Positions 1 through 10,108 of a stretch of DNA of 64,000 nucleotides are shown here, in pieces. The stretch's first letter is position 1, and every line of letters starts with the position of its first letter. Made by a program: the position numbers and the translations under genes. This DNA is from Akanthomyces muscarius (Eukaryota; Ascomycota; Sordariomycetes; Hypocreales; Cordycipitaceae). The notes beneath the pieces were generated by a model, which saw only the letters and a program-made list of their open reading frames with translations, ran no database searches and was not told where the DNA came from. Location of the stretch: the NCBI RefSeq assembly GCF_028009165.1, contig NC_079246.1, forward strand, positions 744,001 to 808,000, read 5' to 3'.

Positions 1-132
1 GCAGATGGCGTGCGTCATGTTCGCCGTCTGGCCCTCGCCCGAATGTGCATGCAGAAAGCTGAGGGCTGCACAAAAGGCCAACACGACCACCTGCACACCT
101 ATACACGACGGTTGACTGCGAAAACGTGACAT
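1..132 (-). CDS. 5' end of a secretory-pathway protein gene (partial)
   Basis: Reading leftwards from an ATG at 130-132 there are 44 open codons to the window edge. The N-terminus has the shape of a signal peptide: basic residues (MSRFRSQ), a hydrophobic core (VQVVVLAFCAAL), then a small-residue region, followed by an N-glycosylation sequon (N-M-T). The start lies about 150 bp beyond the stop of LHS1 on the same strand, a normal intergenic distance. The protein is probably secreted or ER/membrane-resident. Too little is present to name a family, and a first intron could change the later part. Confidence 0.5.
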   Translation of the reverse strand, partial: MSRFRSQPSCIGVQVVVLAFCAALSFLHAHSGEGQTANMTHAIC

Positions 133-280
133 CGTGATATGCTCTCCTCTCCTCTGGCTTACACCAATGTGGAATCAATCGCCTTCTATTTTCTAAACAG
201 CTACCTTCAGTTGTTACATATATACAGTGTTGATATGATTATCCCCCGTTCCAAGGGGACGCATTAGTCGTTTAGCCCAT

Positions 281-3200
281 CTATAGTTCGTCATGTCCTT
301 GCTTCTTTTTCGTCTCCTCCTTAGTCTCCTTGGTCTTCTCCTCCTCCTTGGTTTCACCCTCCTTCTTCTTATCCTCCTCGGCCTGGCGCTTGCGGATCTG
401 GTCGAGAATCTTGTCGAGCTCCTCTTGGTCGATACCCTCGCCAAAGATTTCCGCGTCCATGTCATCGACGTTAAACTTCTTGCCCTTGCCCTTACCCTTG
501 CTCTTCGACTTGCTAGACTTCTTGGCCTTGGGCTTCTTGGTACCGCTGTTGAACGAGCGGATGCCCCTCATGGCAATCTCCATGCTCACCTTGCTTAGTT
601 TGTCCTGCTTTGCGGCAATGTCGCTGCTAAGCAGCACGGGGTCCTCAGTGGCACCAAGCTTGTCCTGCTTGGACTCCATCTCCTTCAGCCACTCTTTGGT
701 CTCAGTGTTGAGCTTCTCAACCTCGACGAGGTCCTCACGCTTATACAGGGGCGGGGTGGCCGCGGCGGGCAACTCTTCCTCAACCTCTTGCTTGGCCTCG
801 GTGGCGTCCTCATCCTCGAGGCCGTCAAAATCTCCTGTTGACGACTCGGCGGGGGCAGAGGAAGTGGGAGTGGAGCTAGACGCCGCGGAAGAGCTGGCAA
901 GGTACTCCTCGTGCTCGTCAATTTGTTTGTAGATGTCTTTGAGGAACTTGTCGGTCTGGCCTACGACCTCCTTGAGGTTCTTGATAGCCTCAGGTCTGGC
1001 AGTGAATTCCTTCACGCGGGTCTGAATGGGGTCAACAAGATCCTGCAGTGACTTAAGCTTGGCCTTGAATTCGTCCTTGACGGCAGTGAGACCACCCTCG
1101 TAGAGCCAGTCACTGGCCTCGCTCGCCTTCTCGGAGAGAACAGTGCGTTCCTTCTCGGTGGACTTGATGACAAAGTCGTCGTTCTCAAGAAGATCGCGAA
1201 TCTTGTAGGTGAAGGCCTCGAGCTTGTTCAAGGCCTCCTCACGCTGGATTCTAGCCTTGTCGGAAGCGGCAAAGGCCTTGAGGCGATCGCGGGAGGTAGT
1301 GAGCTCTTCTTTGGTGAATGGGGGGATGCCAGCCTTCTCAAGAACAACCTCGACGGGAATGTGGACGAGCTCCCTCTTCTTCACATCTTCCTTGGGCTCC
1401 TCAGCCGCCTCAGTCGACTTGGAGTCCTTGGCGTCAGTAGAGCCAGAAGCCGACTCAGTAGAAGAGGAAGCGCTCTCCGACGTTTTGGACGTCTTGGAAG
1501 ACTTTTTAGATTTTGTAGACTTGGTGGACTTCTTGCCTGACTTGGACGAGGTAGCGTCGGCCTTGGCATCCTCACCATCCTCGGACGAGTCCTTCTTGCC
1601 GAATCCAAAGAGGTTCTTGACACCGTCCATGATGGTCTCCTTAACTTCGGCCTCGCATTCGACGATGGCCGAGGCGACGGCAACTTCGCCATTCTCGTTG
1701 GCCAGCTTGAGGGCAAGCTTGAAGACAATCTCGGAGTCGACGCAGGAGGGGTATTTGTTCTTCAGAGCAGCTGCCGTGGCAGTCAGGTTCTTAGTAGCAA
1801 ATGTAGCAACAGTCTTGTCGTCGTCGCCGACTTGCTGGTAAAAGCTGCCAGAAAAATCCTTGAAGTCGTTGAAAGTAAGCTCCTTGGGGGCGCCACCGAG
1901 AGGGGAGACGGAAGTCCAGAGGCGCTGGCGCTGTTCCTTGCCCTTGGGGTTGGTATACTTGATGCCAGCGCTGTACATGGAGCCCTCAGTGGCGCGAATT
2001 TCCTTGACACGGAAGCTGGGAGACAGCTCGGCGCCACGGAAACCAGCACCAAAAACGGCAGCCTCGTCAGAGTTGACGTTGGAGCGGACCTTGTCGGTGG
2101 AACCGGCAAGGTTCTCAAGAGCTTTCTGGACGAATGGAGTTCTGGTAGCACCGCCGTGAAGAATGATGGAGTCAATGTCAACCATGTCAAGTCCGGCCAT
2201 TTTGAGAGCATCATTGACAACAACGGCAACTCGCTTAGGGAAGTCCTGGGCCATGGCCTCGAAATCGGCACGGCCCAGCTTGTACTTGAAGTCGACATCC
2301 TCATAGAGGCCCTCAAAGCTTGCGCCAGTGTTTTGGTTGGCGCTCAGGACATGGCGGACACGTTCTGCTTCCTTGAGGAGCTTGGCCACGGCACGTCCGT
2401 GGGCGCGAACACCGTCCGAGGTAGCGGAGATCTTCTGAGCCGACTTGGACTCGACAAACTGCGAAATCATGTCGTCCGTGATGAGGTAGTTGAGAGCGTC
2501 ACCACCAAGAGCGCGGTCCCATCCGGCGCCGAGGGACAGGACCTCCTGGACCGTTTTGTTGTATTTGCCAATGTCCTTGACAGTGCGGCTCTGGAACTTG
2601 AGGACGGTGGCGGTGGAGGAGCCGGCGCCCATGTCAAAGACAATGTGGTGCTCGGGCTTGGCGCCCTCATTGATGTTGGGGAACGTGCGGCTGGTGGCGT
2701 AGTTGAGACCAACAGCCAGACCGTCGCTCATGATGCTGAGAACTTTGAGATTGGCCATTTCAGCGGCGAGCGTGAGGGCGCGGCGCTCCTCGATAGTGTA
2801 GAATGGCGGGACGGTCATGACGATGGAGCGAACCGACGAGCCCTCGCCGGCGAGAGCCTCGGCGTTCTTCTGGATGCTCTGGAGCTCCATGGCGAGCAGC
2901 TCCTCAACCATCCACGACTCCTCCTCGGCGGTCAGGGTCTTAGTCTTGAGGGACGAGGTGCCGCGGGTGGCGTGCTCCTGCAGCTCCAGGGCTGGGTGGC
3001 GCGCGGCGTACTCGGCGACAATTGTGTGGCCAACAGGGAGGCCGAGGAGCGTCTTGAGGTTCGGGTAGACTTCGCCGGGGAATCGCGCGGAGAGGGCAAT
3101 GGCGTCGGCGCCGTAGGCACGCTCGGGGTACTGGCCTGGCTTGGCGCCGCCGGGGGCGGGCTTGAAGGCTACGGCCGAGGTTTCTTTGCGTCGCGAGTCC

Positions 3201-3367
3201 TTGGTCAGGACAATGTCGAGGGGGACGCCAGGCTTGACGAGGGCGGCCTTGATGTACTCGGTGCCGAGATCGACGCCGAGGACGGCAGAGGCGGCCATGA
3301 CGTTGGCCGAGAAGAGGAAGACGGCTCCGAGGAGCGTCATGAGCGACGACAGGCGTAAGCGCGTCAT
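281..3367 (-). CDS. LHS1: ER-lumenal Hsp70-like chaperone Lhs1 (Grp170/HYOU1 family)
   Basis: A single exon of 1028 aa. Seen: an N-terminal signal peptide (MTRLRLSSLM, hydrophobic core, cut near ANVMAAS), then an Hsp70 ATPase domain with the phosphate-1 motif VLGVDLGTEY, phosphate-2 motif FDMGAGSSTATV and adenosine motif IILHGGATRTP. A long lysine/serine/glutamate-rich insertion follows, then a helical C-terminal half and the exact ER-retrieval signal HDEL at the stop. Known of the family: Lhs1/Grp170 is the nucleotide-exchange factor for BiP/Kar2 and acts as a holdase in ER import and folding. The length and HDEL ending fit this family and not BiP itself (about 670 aa). The ATG at 3365-3367 is the first ATG of the open frame and directly precedes the signal peptide; the open sequence upstream has no ATG. 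Confidence 0.95.
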   Translation of the reverse strand: MTRLRLSSLMTLLGAVFLFSANVMAASAVLGVDLGTEYIKAALVKPGVPLDIVLTKDSRRKETSAVAFKPAPGGAKPGQYPERAYGADAIALSARFPGEVYPNLKTLLGLPVGHTIVAEYAARHPALELQEHATRGTSSLKTKTLTAEEESWMVEELLAMELQSIQKNAEALAGEGSSVRSIVMTVPPFYTIEERRALTLAAEMANLKVLSIMSDGLAVGLNYATSRTFPNINEGAKPEHHIVFDMGAGSSTATVLKFQSRTVKDIGKYNKTVQEVLSLGAGWDRALGGDALNYLITDDMISQFVESKSAQKISATSDGVRAHGRAVAKLLKEAERVRHVLSANQNTGASFEGLYEDVDFKYKLGRADFEAMAQDFPKRVAVVVNDALKMAGLDMVDIDSIILHGGATRTPFVQKALENLAGSTDKVRSNVNSDEAAVFGAGFRGAELSPSFRVKEIRATEGSMYSAGIKYTNPKGKEQRQRLWTSVSPLGGAPKELTFNDFKDFSGSFYQQVGDDDKTVATFATKNLTATAAALKNKYPSCVDSEIVFKLALKLANENGEVAVASAIVECEAEVKETIMDGVKNLFGFGKKDSSEDGEDAKADATSSKSGKKSTKSTKSKKSSKTSKTSESASSSTESASGSTDAKDSKSTEAAEEPKEDVKKRELVHIPVEVVLEKAGIPPFTKEELTTSRDRLKAFAASDKARIQREEALNKLEAFTYKIRDLLENDDFVIKSTEKERTVLSEKASEASDWLYEGGLTAVKDEFKAKLKSLQDLVDPIQTRVKEFTARPEAIKNLKEVVGQTDKFLKDIYKQIDEHEEYLASSSAASSSTPTSSAPAESSTGDFDGLEDEDATEAKQEVEEELPAAATPPLYKREDLVEVEKLNTETKEWLKEMESKQDKLGATEDPVLLSSDIAAKQDKLSKVSMEIAMRGIRSFNSGTKKPKAKKSSKSKSKGKGKGKKFNVDDMDAEIFGEGIDQEELDKILDQIRKRQAEEDKKKEGETKEEEKTKETKEETKKKQGHDEL

Positions 3368-4174
3368 TGTGTGCTGGATGCGGTGTGGTGTTGGTGTGTA
3401 GAAGTGGTGGCCCGGCGGCGGGACAAACAATGAAGGGTGGTGCCTCGTGTAGCTATGGGTATCAGAGGCAAACGAGCATTGAGGAAAGGGAGAATAGAGC
3501 AGGAAGTAAAACGAGGCTGAAGAATGCGGGTGATTCAACAGCCGTTACAATGCAAACGACTCAATTGCTCCCGGTGAGGTGGGCAAGTCGTCCTCTTTTG
3601 TCGGCGGTAGTGCAGTATTGGAACAAAATAAAGGTTGATGTGGCCAGAGAAGCATGTCGACAGGACAGCTTGTACAGACCTAGCTCCACTCTGGCAAGGA
3701 AGCGCAAGTACCGAAAAGGACAAGTTGCAGAGCTCCTTGGCGTAAACGGTACTAGTGAGGTACCTGGTACCTGCCGCTTGATCTTTTCAAGGTGCAGGCG
3801 CGCCACAGCCCGCGCCACAATGCATGTTCTGCGGCAGGGCCTGTAAGGCTGTGAGCTTCAGTGGCTTACCTGCACCTACAAGATGCTTGTCGACGCAAGG
3901 CAACAGAAGCGTGTTAGGACGCTTCTCTAGGTACTCTGTGAAAAATTAAAAAGCAGGATGGGAATTCGTGATTTAATCGCATTAGAGCGTATTAGAAATC
4001 TAATTTATGCTACTGAACCGTATACTGTCTCCGGCCTTGACTGCCAAGCAGTCCAGAGACACTTACAAGACTACATCTCATCATAAAAGACCATCGTGTA
4101 TAAATGTCCTGGCACCATCTTTCAGATTTCCCCATGTAAAGAGTCAACCATGAATTCAGCGCCACAGCCAGTGC
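3368..4174. other. intergenic, 5' flank of LHS1
   Basis: No supportable gene. It holds the LHS1 promoter and the 3' flank of the kinase-like gene. It includes a tandem GGTACCTGGTACC palindrome near 3759-3772 and an AT-rich stretch around 3940-4030. I did not see a convincing unfolded-protein-response element by eye. Confidence 0.4.
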
Positions 4175-5323
4175 TTATGGCGGCGCCAGTCCCAAATGTT
4201 CATATATTCTCTTCACAGCGACATCGTCACCCTCCATCGAAGCGCTCTGCTCCCGCGCTACCCATCCCTCTGTCCACCCACCCCCAAAGCCCACCACCCA
4301 CACATCGTCCGAGTCGCGATGCACCAGCACGCTGCCCGCCTTGCCGTCGCCCCATACGACGCCCATGCCGTGCAGCGCGTCCACCGTCGCCCGCACCTGC
4401 GCCGCCCACTTCCTGCGGCGCGCCTCGGGCACGTCTGATGGCGCCTCGATGCTGCCCAGCGTGCGTGGCGCCTCTGGCGCGGGAACGTACTCCTGCAGGA
4501 AGCCCACCAGCCTTGCGTCCTTGGGCGTGTAGAGGAAGCCGACCAGCTGCGGGACTCGTAGCGTGCCAGCCAGGCCAGAGGCCGTCATCTTCCAGAGTTG
4601 GTCGGCCTCTCTCTGGGGCGAGCCACCCCGGCTGTTTGGGACATGTGCCGTCTTGGCACACAGCTCGCGGCCGTCGACCTGCACGCGCGCAACGCAGCCG
4701 CTGCGCCCAAGGCCTTCCAACACGCGGACATCTTTCGTGGAATATAGAGGCAGCGTACATCCCTCGCGCAGGACGAACAACGGTGGTCCGACGCGGGCAG
4801 ATCGCACGCCGTGCATTAGTCTGGCTTCATCAGGGACCAATCTCGTCGTTCCGCTCACCCCTGTCCGAAAGGTAAATGCATGCTCGGGAGGGAACATGAA
4901 CGTGTCGAGGTTACCACAGTCCACCGCAGCAGGATTCGGCTCTGCCACCGGTGCAATGGCGTCAAACAGCTCACGCCCTATGTCCATAACGACCTTGACC
5001 ATCTCGTCCGAGACGCGATCCATCTCCTCCAAGTCATTCATTTCGCATGCCATGTTGTACCGGTCAATGAACACATTCTCCACCGAGTAAGATCCAGCGC
5101 ACGAGCGCGACTGGCGAAAGAGAATGATGATGCGTACGGCGTTCCAGCGAATAGTTAACGAGAGCGCATGCTTGGAGGTGCTGCGCAAGTGCTCAAAGCT
5201 GATTGTGGACTGGCTCATGGTTTCGGCAAGCATACTTTCTCTCAGTAATGAGAGTTTTTGAGTTGTGAATGTGCAATTCCTGGCACAAGCAGCGTCTGAG
5301 GCGACGTGGTTCACAAGCCGCAT
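4175..5323 (-). CDS. fungal protein-kinase-like protein, probable pseudokinase
   Basis: A single exon of 382 aa. The C-terminal ~180 residues match the layout of the fungal protein-kinase-like (APH/Rio-like) family: a beta3-lysine segment ELCAKTAH (K224), a helix rich in basic residues, then the catalytic-loop equivalent VVWGDGKAGSVLV (residues 323-334) and VGFGGGWTEGWV (344-355). Family members usually read GDxKPDNVL and IDFGGGYTEGWV. Here the loop Asn is Ser331 and the metal-binding Asp of DFG is Gly345, while the GD aspartate is kept. I infer reduced or lost phosphotransfer. The N-terminal ~180 residues are not recognised. The start is the first ATG; in-frame ATGs at residues 31 and 36 are alternatives. 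Confidence 0.7.
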   Translation of the reverse strand: MRLVNHVASDAACARNCTFTTQKLSLLRESMLAETMSQSTISFEHLRSTSKHALSLTIRWNAVRIIILFRQSRSCAGSYSVENVFIDRYNMACEMNDLEEMDRVSDEMVKVVMDIGRELFDAIAPVAEPNPAAVDCGNLDTFMFPPEHAFTFRTGVSGTTRLVPDEARLMHGVRSARVGPPLFVLREGCTLPLYSTKDVRVLEGLGRSGCVARVQVDGRELCAKTAHVPNSRGGSPQREADQLWKMTASGLAGTLRVPQLVGFLYTPKDARLVGFLQEYVPAPEAPRTLGSIEAPSDVPEARRRKWAAQVRATVDALHGMGVVWGDGKAGSVLVHRDSDDVWVVGFGGGWTEGWVAREQSASMEGDDVAVKRIYEHLGLAPP

Positions 5324-5883
5324 GGCTGGGCTTCATGCTGTATTACACCGGTCACACTATGCTCAGTCTCTTCCCCGGTACTTGAGAGTCGTACCACCTA
5401 CTTTGATCTAGGCGGCTTTTCATCCTCGTTTATTGTCGCCGAATCAGTTGATCACTAAGCCTCGGGTAGCCTTAGCTGCAACCTTTTTACCTTGTCACAT
5501 CGCCGGCTCTCGTTGAGCTGCCGAGCCTGTCATGTCACGGAATCCGTTTCTTCGATCAATTTGCCATTGTTACTGCCCCCGGGCCACCTAGGGCCGCCAA
5601 TGTGTTTCATTATCTCATGCATACTCTTGTTTTACATCAACTCAACTCGCCCGTCCATACATGCGCTTGCTGCCGGGCCGGCGCAAGATTCCAGAAGCTT
5701 TATTAGCTGTCATGGTGCTGCATGCCGGCCTTTCACTTATCCTTCAAAATCCAGTGCCAAAAAAAGGTCGATGAAGACCGAAAACGCCGCCATGCCTTTG
5801 TGTACAAGTTCCTCTGCGCTGTGGAGGATGGTAAATGTATCGCCTGACACTCTAATCAGGCTGTAGCCAATTCAGTGTATTTA
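5324..5883. other. intergenic, no gene seen
   Basis: The spacer holds the 5' flank of the kinase-like gene and the 3' flank of the RGG-box gene. The short open frames here lack coding character. Confidence 0.4.
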
Positions 5884-7371
5884 CTAGTTCTCCTGGCGAG
5901 GGGGGCGAGGGGCGGCACCTCCCGAGTTTGGGTTGCGGTTGTCTCTTCCCCTGCCGCGACCATCACCACCGCCGCGGCCACCTCGAGCGCCTTGACCGCG
6001 GTAGGCACCGCGACCGCGGCCACGAAAGTTGCCACTGCCTTCGCGCTCATGACGACCCCGGTTCCGCTGCACCTGGTGGAATCCATCATTTGGCTGCGCA
6101 GGAGCGGCGGAAGGGGTCTAGTGCCTGTTAGTTTGCGTTCCAAAAACATCAATTAAAGCAAATTTACTTACGGCAGTGGTTACTTCAGGTTGATCGTCAG
6201 CCCAAGACTTGCCACTAGGGGCCTCAACGAGAGCGGCAGCAGGGGCGGCGGCCGGCTCTTGGGGGGCCTTGACATCTACCCACTCTTGTGAAATGGACAG
6301 ATCGTTACCGTTAGCCAGGCCGTTTGGAGTGGGTTCGCTGATCGTCAGGGATTCAGCGCCAGCCTCAATCTCCGCAGCAGTGGCCGGCGGCAGGTTGACG
6401 GCCGCAGCAGGAGCAGAGTCCTGCGTCTCCGTCTCCACCGACTGTGCGGCTTCAGTGTACCCCATTGCGGTGTAGCCCTTAGCTAGGGCACCGATGTCAG
6501 AGTCTAGTATTGTGTCAGTACCAAGAGCGCCGTGATATTCCATCTTACTTACAGGTTGACTCAAGAGTCTCACCGGGAACGCTGATGACTTGCTCTGCAG
6601 ATCCCTCCATCAGTTTCATCATGGCAGCTACAGCAGAGCTGTCTCCGGAGTAAATGGCGAGAAGAACACCCTCAATAGCCTGGTTCTCGTCCGCGTCAGG
6701 GTTGCTGCCCTCCTCTCGACGGTACGCAGCTAGGCGGAGGAACTGTGACAGCAGGAGCAGGTTGTCCTGGAAGGTCTCGTCGAAAGCTTGCTTAGCCTCC
6801 GCAGTCGCATCAGCCTTAAGCTTTTGAATTGTTTTCTCGAATTCGGCCTTTTCAGTGGCAGCCTGGGCCGCATACTGATCATGCACCCTCTGAGACTGAG
6901 CCAGCTGCTCCTCGAGGGTGGCGAGCTGCGCCTGCAGAGCAGGCTTCTTGAGGATCTGGGCCCTTTGGTCGGTGTTGAGGATCTTGGAGGCAACCAGTTC
7001 TTCGAGGGTCTTGCCCTTGTGCTCAGCAAGAAGGGAGTCGGTCTTGTTTGCGTTCAGCTGTAAGTAGTAATTAGCACAAATGGCAACGCAGCATGGGAAC
7101 TGCTGATAGCCTTACAATCTTCTTGTTTACATTTCGAATGTTCCTGAAAACGTGTTAGGTCAGCTCCGTGCGACACAACATTTACCACCTGGTGTGACAC
7201 ATACTTCTGAAGCTCCTTGATGTATGGGCTCTCGAAACCATCATCGGTCTTGTCCGCAGAAACGGCGAGAGACGCGGTGCTAAGAGCAGGAGAATCGGTG
7301 CGCTCGATGGCCTTGGCAGCCTTCTTTCTAGCGGACTTGGACATAGGCTGGGCAGCAGTTGAAGCAGCCAT
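5884..7371 (-). CDS. conserved fungal coiled-coil protein with C-terminal RGG box (five exons)
   Basis: Exons on the minus strand: 7205-7371, 7116-7143, 6553-7057, 6172-6503 and 5884-6117, giving 421 aa; all joins keep phase and use GTATGT/GTAAG donors. Seen: a basic N-terminus (KSARKKAAKA), a conserved region (ESPYIKELQKNIRNVNKKI) split by the 28-nt second exon, a long coiled coil (LEEQLAQSQRVHDQYAAQAA), a helical block ending near VLLAIYSGDSSAVAAMMKL, an acidic/alanine-rich linker, and a C-terminal RGG box (GRGRGAYRGQGARGGRGGG). This layout matches a widespread ascomycete family of poorly known function. The RGG box points to RNA or ribosome binding, which is inference. The intron 3 acceptor (CTAG at 6504-6507) is chosen for its CTGAC branch site and frame. 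Confidence 0.8.
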
Positions 7372-8173
7372 GGCGATCGATCGGAAGGCTTAGCTGAGCT
7401 GGTTGACTAGGTGTTGTTTGAGGGGGCCGTCGACGGAAATCGAGGGCGGCAGTCGGAGGGAGGTGTTGAAAAGACGAAAATGGCAGTACTCGAATACAGC
7501 AGCGGATGCAAAGACGCAAATGCGATATCAGAAAGAGGCAGTGGTGGCGGAAGAGTTTGGGTTGTAGGGGGAGGAGAAGAGCTCGAATAGTCGATGTGGA
7601 GGAGTGAAACGGACGGCGCACCTAACGGGTGGTGCCCGTTTGCTCGACCGCCGCCCGCACGGTGGGGAGACGGGGAGACGGGTTCTAGAACCACAAAGAA
7701 ACACGAATCTTTAGGCATCGGTTGGGCGCAAACAAGTTCGATTGTTATTAAGTCGACAGGCCATAGGGACGGGTATCTAAATAATTCAATTGCTAGCGAG
7801 TTTATCGCAATACTCGATTCACAGAGGGTTGGCAAACCATCGGTGCCTGAATGTAATCTACTGAGGCAATGTGGGCCTGGTCTCGTGCACACATGGGGTT
7901 GCCGTGCTGCAGTAAATAGGGAGAGTTTGAAGTCGCGACATGCTGGATTCACCTCGCCTGATGCCATTCGCAGCATACAGTATCACATAGCTACGAGGCG
8001 CATACTGAATGAGATATTTGCGCGACGACGGGCAGCTGTTTCATCGTGTCGATCGTGTTGTGTCGTGTCGCATGCGAAGCGCGATCTTGATAGATCGGGT
8101 CGTAATAGGGTTGTCCGCTATCCACAGACTATTGTCCGCGTCTTTTCTCTGTTCCACCTCTGACCGCAGTATT
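7372..8173. other. intergenic, no gene seen
   Basis: The spacer lies between the start of the RGG-box gene and the end of the CENP-W gene. The plus-strand open frame here has no start context, domain or homologous look. Confidence 0.4.
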
Positions 8174-8559
8174 TCAGCCCTTGAATTTGGCAAGAATATC
8201 CTGCGACGCTGATGAGTAGTTGTTCACGATATACTGACGTTGCCATGCTCACTCGGGTCGCCTTTTTGACACTGCGGGTGGTTAGGCCTCTTTCGCCCGA
8301 CTGCTTGGATTGAATGGCCGCTTCTTTGATGAGACTAAATTAGTGTTAGCGACTTCGCAAGGTAAGTCCGGCCACTGCTGTTACTACCTCTCCATGAAGA
8401 GTACGTAGTTCAGATAGATCTGGTGCATTGTCAGCCATGTAAACAAACGGGAAGCGCCACACTACGTACCGACACGTCGGCGTCCTTTTTCAGTGTATGG
8501 TTGGAGTGCGCCTTGACAATCTTCTTCAAGGTCGATTTTGGATATGCTTTTGCACCCAT
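8174..8559 (-). CDS. CENPW: CENP-W-like histone-fold kinetochore protein (four exons)
   Basis: The gene is split into very short exons: 8470-8559, 8388-8419, 8253-8334 and 8174-8200. Introns are 50, 53 and 52 nt with GTACGT, GTAGTA and GTGAGC donors. The spliced protein is 76 aa: it begins MGAKAYPKSTLKKIVKAHS, runs through IYLNYVLFMESLIKEAA, then SGERGLTTRSVKKATR, and ends DILAKFKG. This is the order of a single histone fold of the CENP-W type: a basic N-terminal helix with YPKSTLKKIVKAH, a central LNYxLFM..LIKEAA helix, a RGLT..SVKKAT loop and a short terminal helix. Known of the family: CENP-W pairs with CENP-T in the constitutive centromere-associated network. It is divergent from prefoldin 4, with 268 bp between starts. 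The donor of exon 2 is the least canonical join. Confidence 0.85.
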
Positions 8560-8827
8560 TCTGACAATGTACCTCCCTATCCAAGGCCGTAGATGAAAAC
8601 GAAGCCGTCTGGAAATCACGTTTAATTCTCGGTCGTCGCGTACTGAAGCTATGCTTCTCGCCAGCTTGTGTGGGGCCAGATTGTGAGGAGACGGTGCGAA
8701 ATCGGGGAAAACACGGTATGACACACAGTACCCCACCATCATTTCTTGAGCTCCTTGGTCCCAGGTTACGACCAGCATAGAGGCAGATCAGCGACGAGGC
8801 CCATTCACTCCCAATATAGCTCTCAAA

Positions 8828-9421
8828 ATGTCGTCGTTATTACAAAGGCGCATGGTATGCAGCTTCTACAGACACTACCCGCTCATTCCTGCGGCTAACA
8901 ATGCGTCACGCAGCTCTCCAAGGACGAGGAGAATGCGGGACAAGAAGTCGAGGTCCGTCGCGAGGACCAGGACAAGATCAACAGATTCAGCAGACTGCAC
9001 CAAAGAGAACTGCTTCTGGGGGAGGAGCTGAAGGCGAAGAATGTTTGTTTGGTTCCTGCTTGGTACAAAAGCCTCTGCTGACAACGACGCCAAACAGAAA
9101 GAAAAGGAAGAGCTAGACGACCTCTCGACCGAACTCGAACTTGCCGACGAAGACGAGAAGATCCAGTATGAAAACTCCTGAAGCAATGGATGCACTGGAA
9201 GTTGACTGTGTATTGACAATTGCTGCAGATACAAGATTGGCGACGCATTCTTCCACCTACCGCTCGAGCAGGCGCAAGAAATGCTGAGCACGGCGACGAC
9301 TCGAATTGAAGAAGATACGGGAGCTTTGGAAGAAAAGATTAGCACCATCAAGGAGCAAATGACGGAGCTAAAAGTCGACCTCTACGCCAGATTTGGCAAG
9401 CAAATCAATCTCGAAGTATAG
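8828..9421 (+). CDS. GIM3: prefoldin subunit 4 (four exons)
   Basis: Exons 8828-8854, 8914-9042, 9098-9165 and 9229-9421 give 138 aa, the usual size of a beta-type prefoldin subunit. Seen: an N-terminal coiled coil (VRREDQDKINRFSRLHQREL), the central segment YKIGDAFFHLPLEQAQEML, which is the prefoldin-4 signature with the beta hairpin, and a C-terminal coiled coil (LEEKISTIKEQMTELKVDLY). Known of the family: the heterohexameric prefoldin/GimC passes nascent actin and tubulin to the chaperonin TRiC/CCT in the cytosol. Splice sites are GTATGC, GTTTGT and GTATGA donors with CAG acceptors. It shares a short divergent promoter region with the CENP-W gene. Confidence 0.93.
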
Positions 9422-10108
9422 ACCACGATTTATGCAACCGGAAAAAATCATCATACTCCAATACCTGTCTTTCTGTGAAAGTTTCGACCAAAATCCCAAG
9501 GTTGCAGCATTGTACTTGTTACGCGACATTTGAGATATGTCTAGCCCTTTGTCGTGAAGGCATCAGTGCTCCGCGGGCCGTAAACCGGAGTGTGACGTTA
9601 GTGCTTCACAGGCGTATTGGTAAGTGGCCGGAAAGCTGCGAGGCAACCCTGACCTACACCAAAACAAGGAAAAGCACGCACGGTGCTCACCTTCATTCCG
9701 GCCCCCAGGCCGCGGACAACTGGGGCTAGCCTTGTAGCCGAGCGCAGCCGGCCATTTTACTGGGCGACAAAAGAGTTTTATCTCGGAATGGACACCGCAC
9801 CACCGCACTGTTAAACCCGGCATGCTGAGGCGCCGCCCGATGTACGGCCCCACGTACGACTGGACTAAGCAGCGTAATTAGGTCCGTCCATGAGCAGGAT
9901 TTCAAATTATGGCTCGCAGCTCCTGTTCGTTCTCTCTTATTGCCATATGCAAGAGCTCACTGCTGGAACCGCCTCTGCAAGACTTGGATAGTTTTGCCGC
10001 GCAAAGAAGGCCGACGCGGGCGACTACACACACATAGCACAGCCTGGTTCCGTGACTTGTCATGACACAGCCGAGTCGGAGAACATTAACCCGGGCAGTC
10101 GTACTAGA
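9422..10108. other. intergenic, no gene seen
   Basis: The spacer contains the 3' flank of prefoldin 4 and the promoter of the MFS exporter. No supportable coding sequence or RNA gene was seen. Confidence 0.4.

Noticed and set aside
1832..3358. 508-codon frame antisense to LHS1
   Set aside because: Low-complexity composition caused by biased codons on the other strand; the sense protein is unambiguous.
7594..8163. 189-codon plus-strand frame beside the CENP-W gene
   Set aside because: Composition looks random, no domain, and it abuts the 3' flank of a confident gene.
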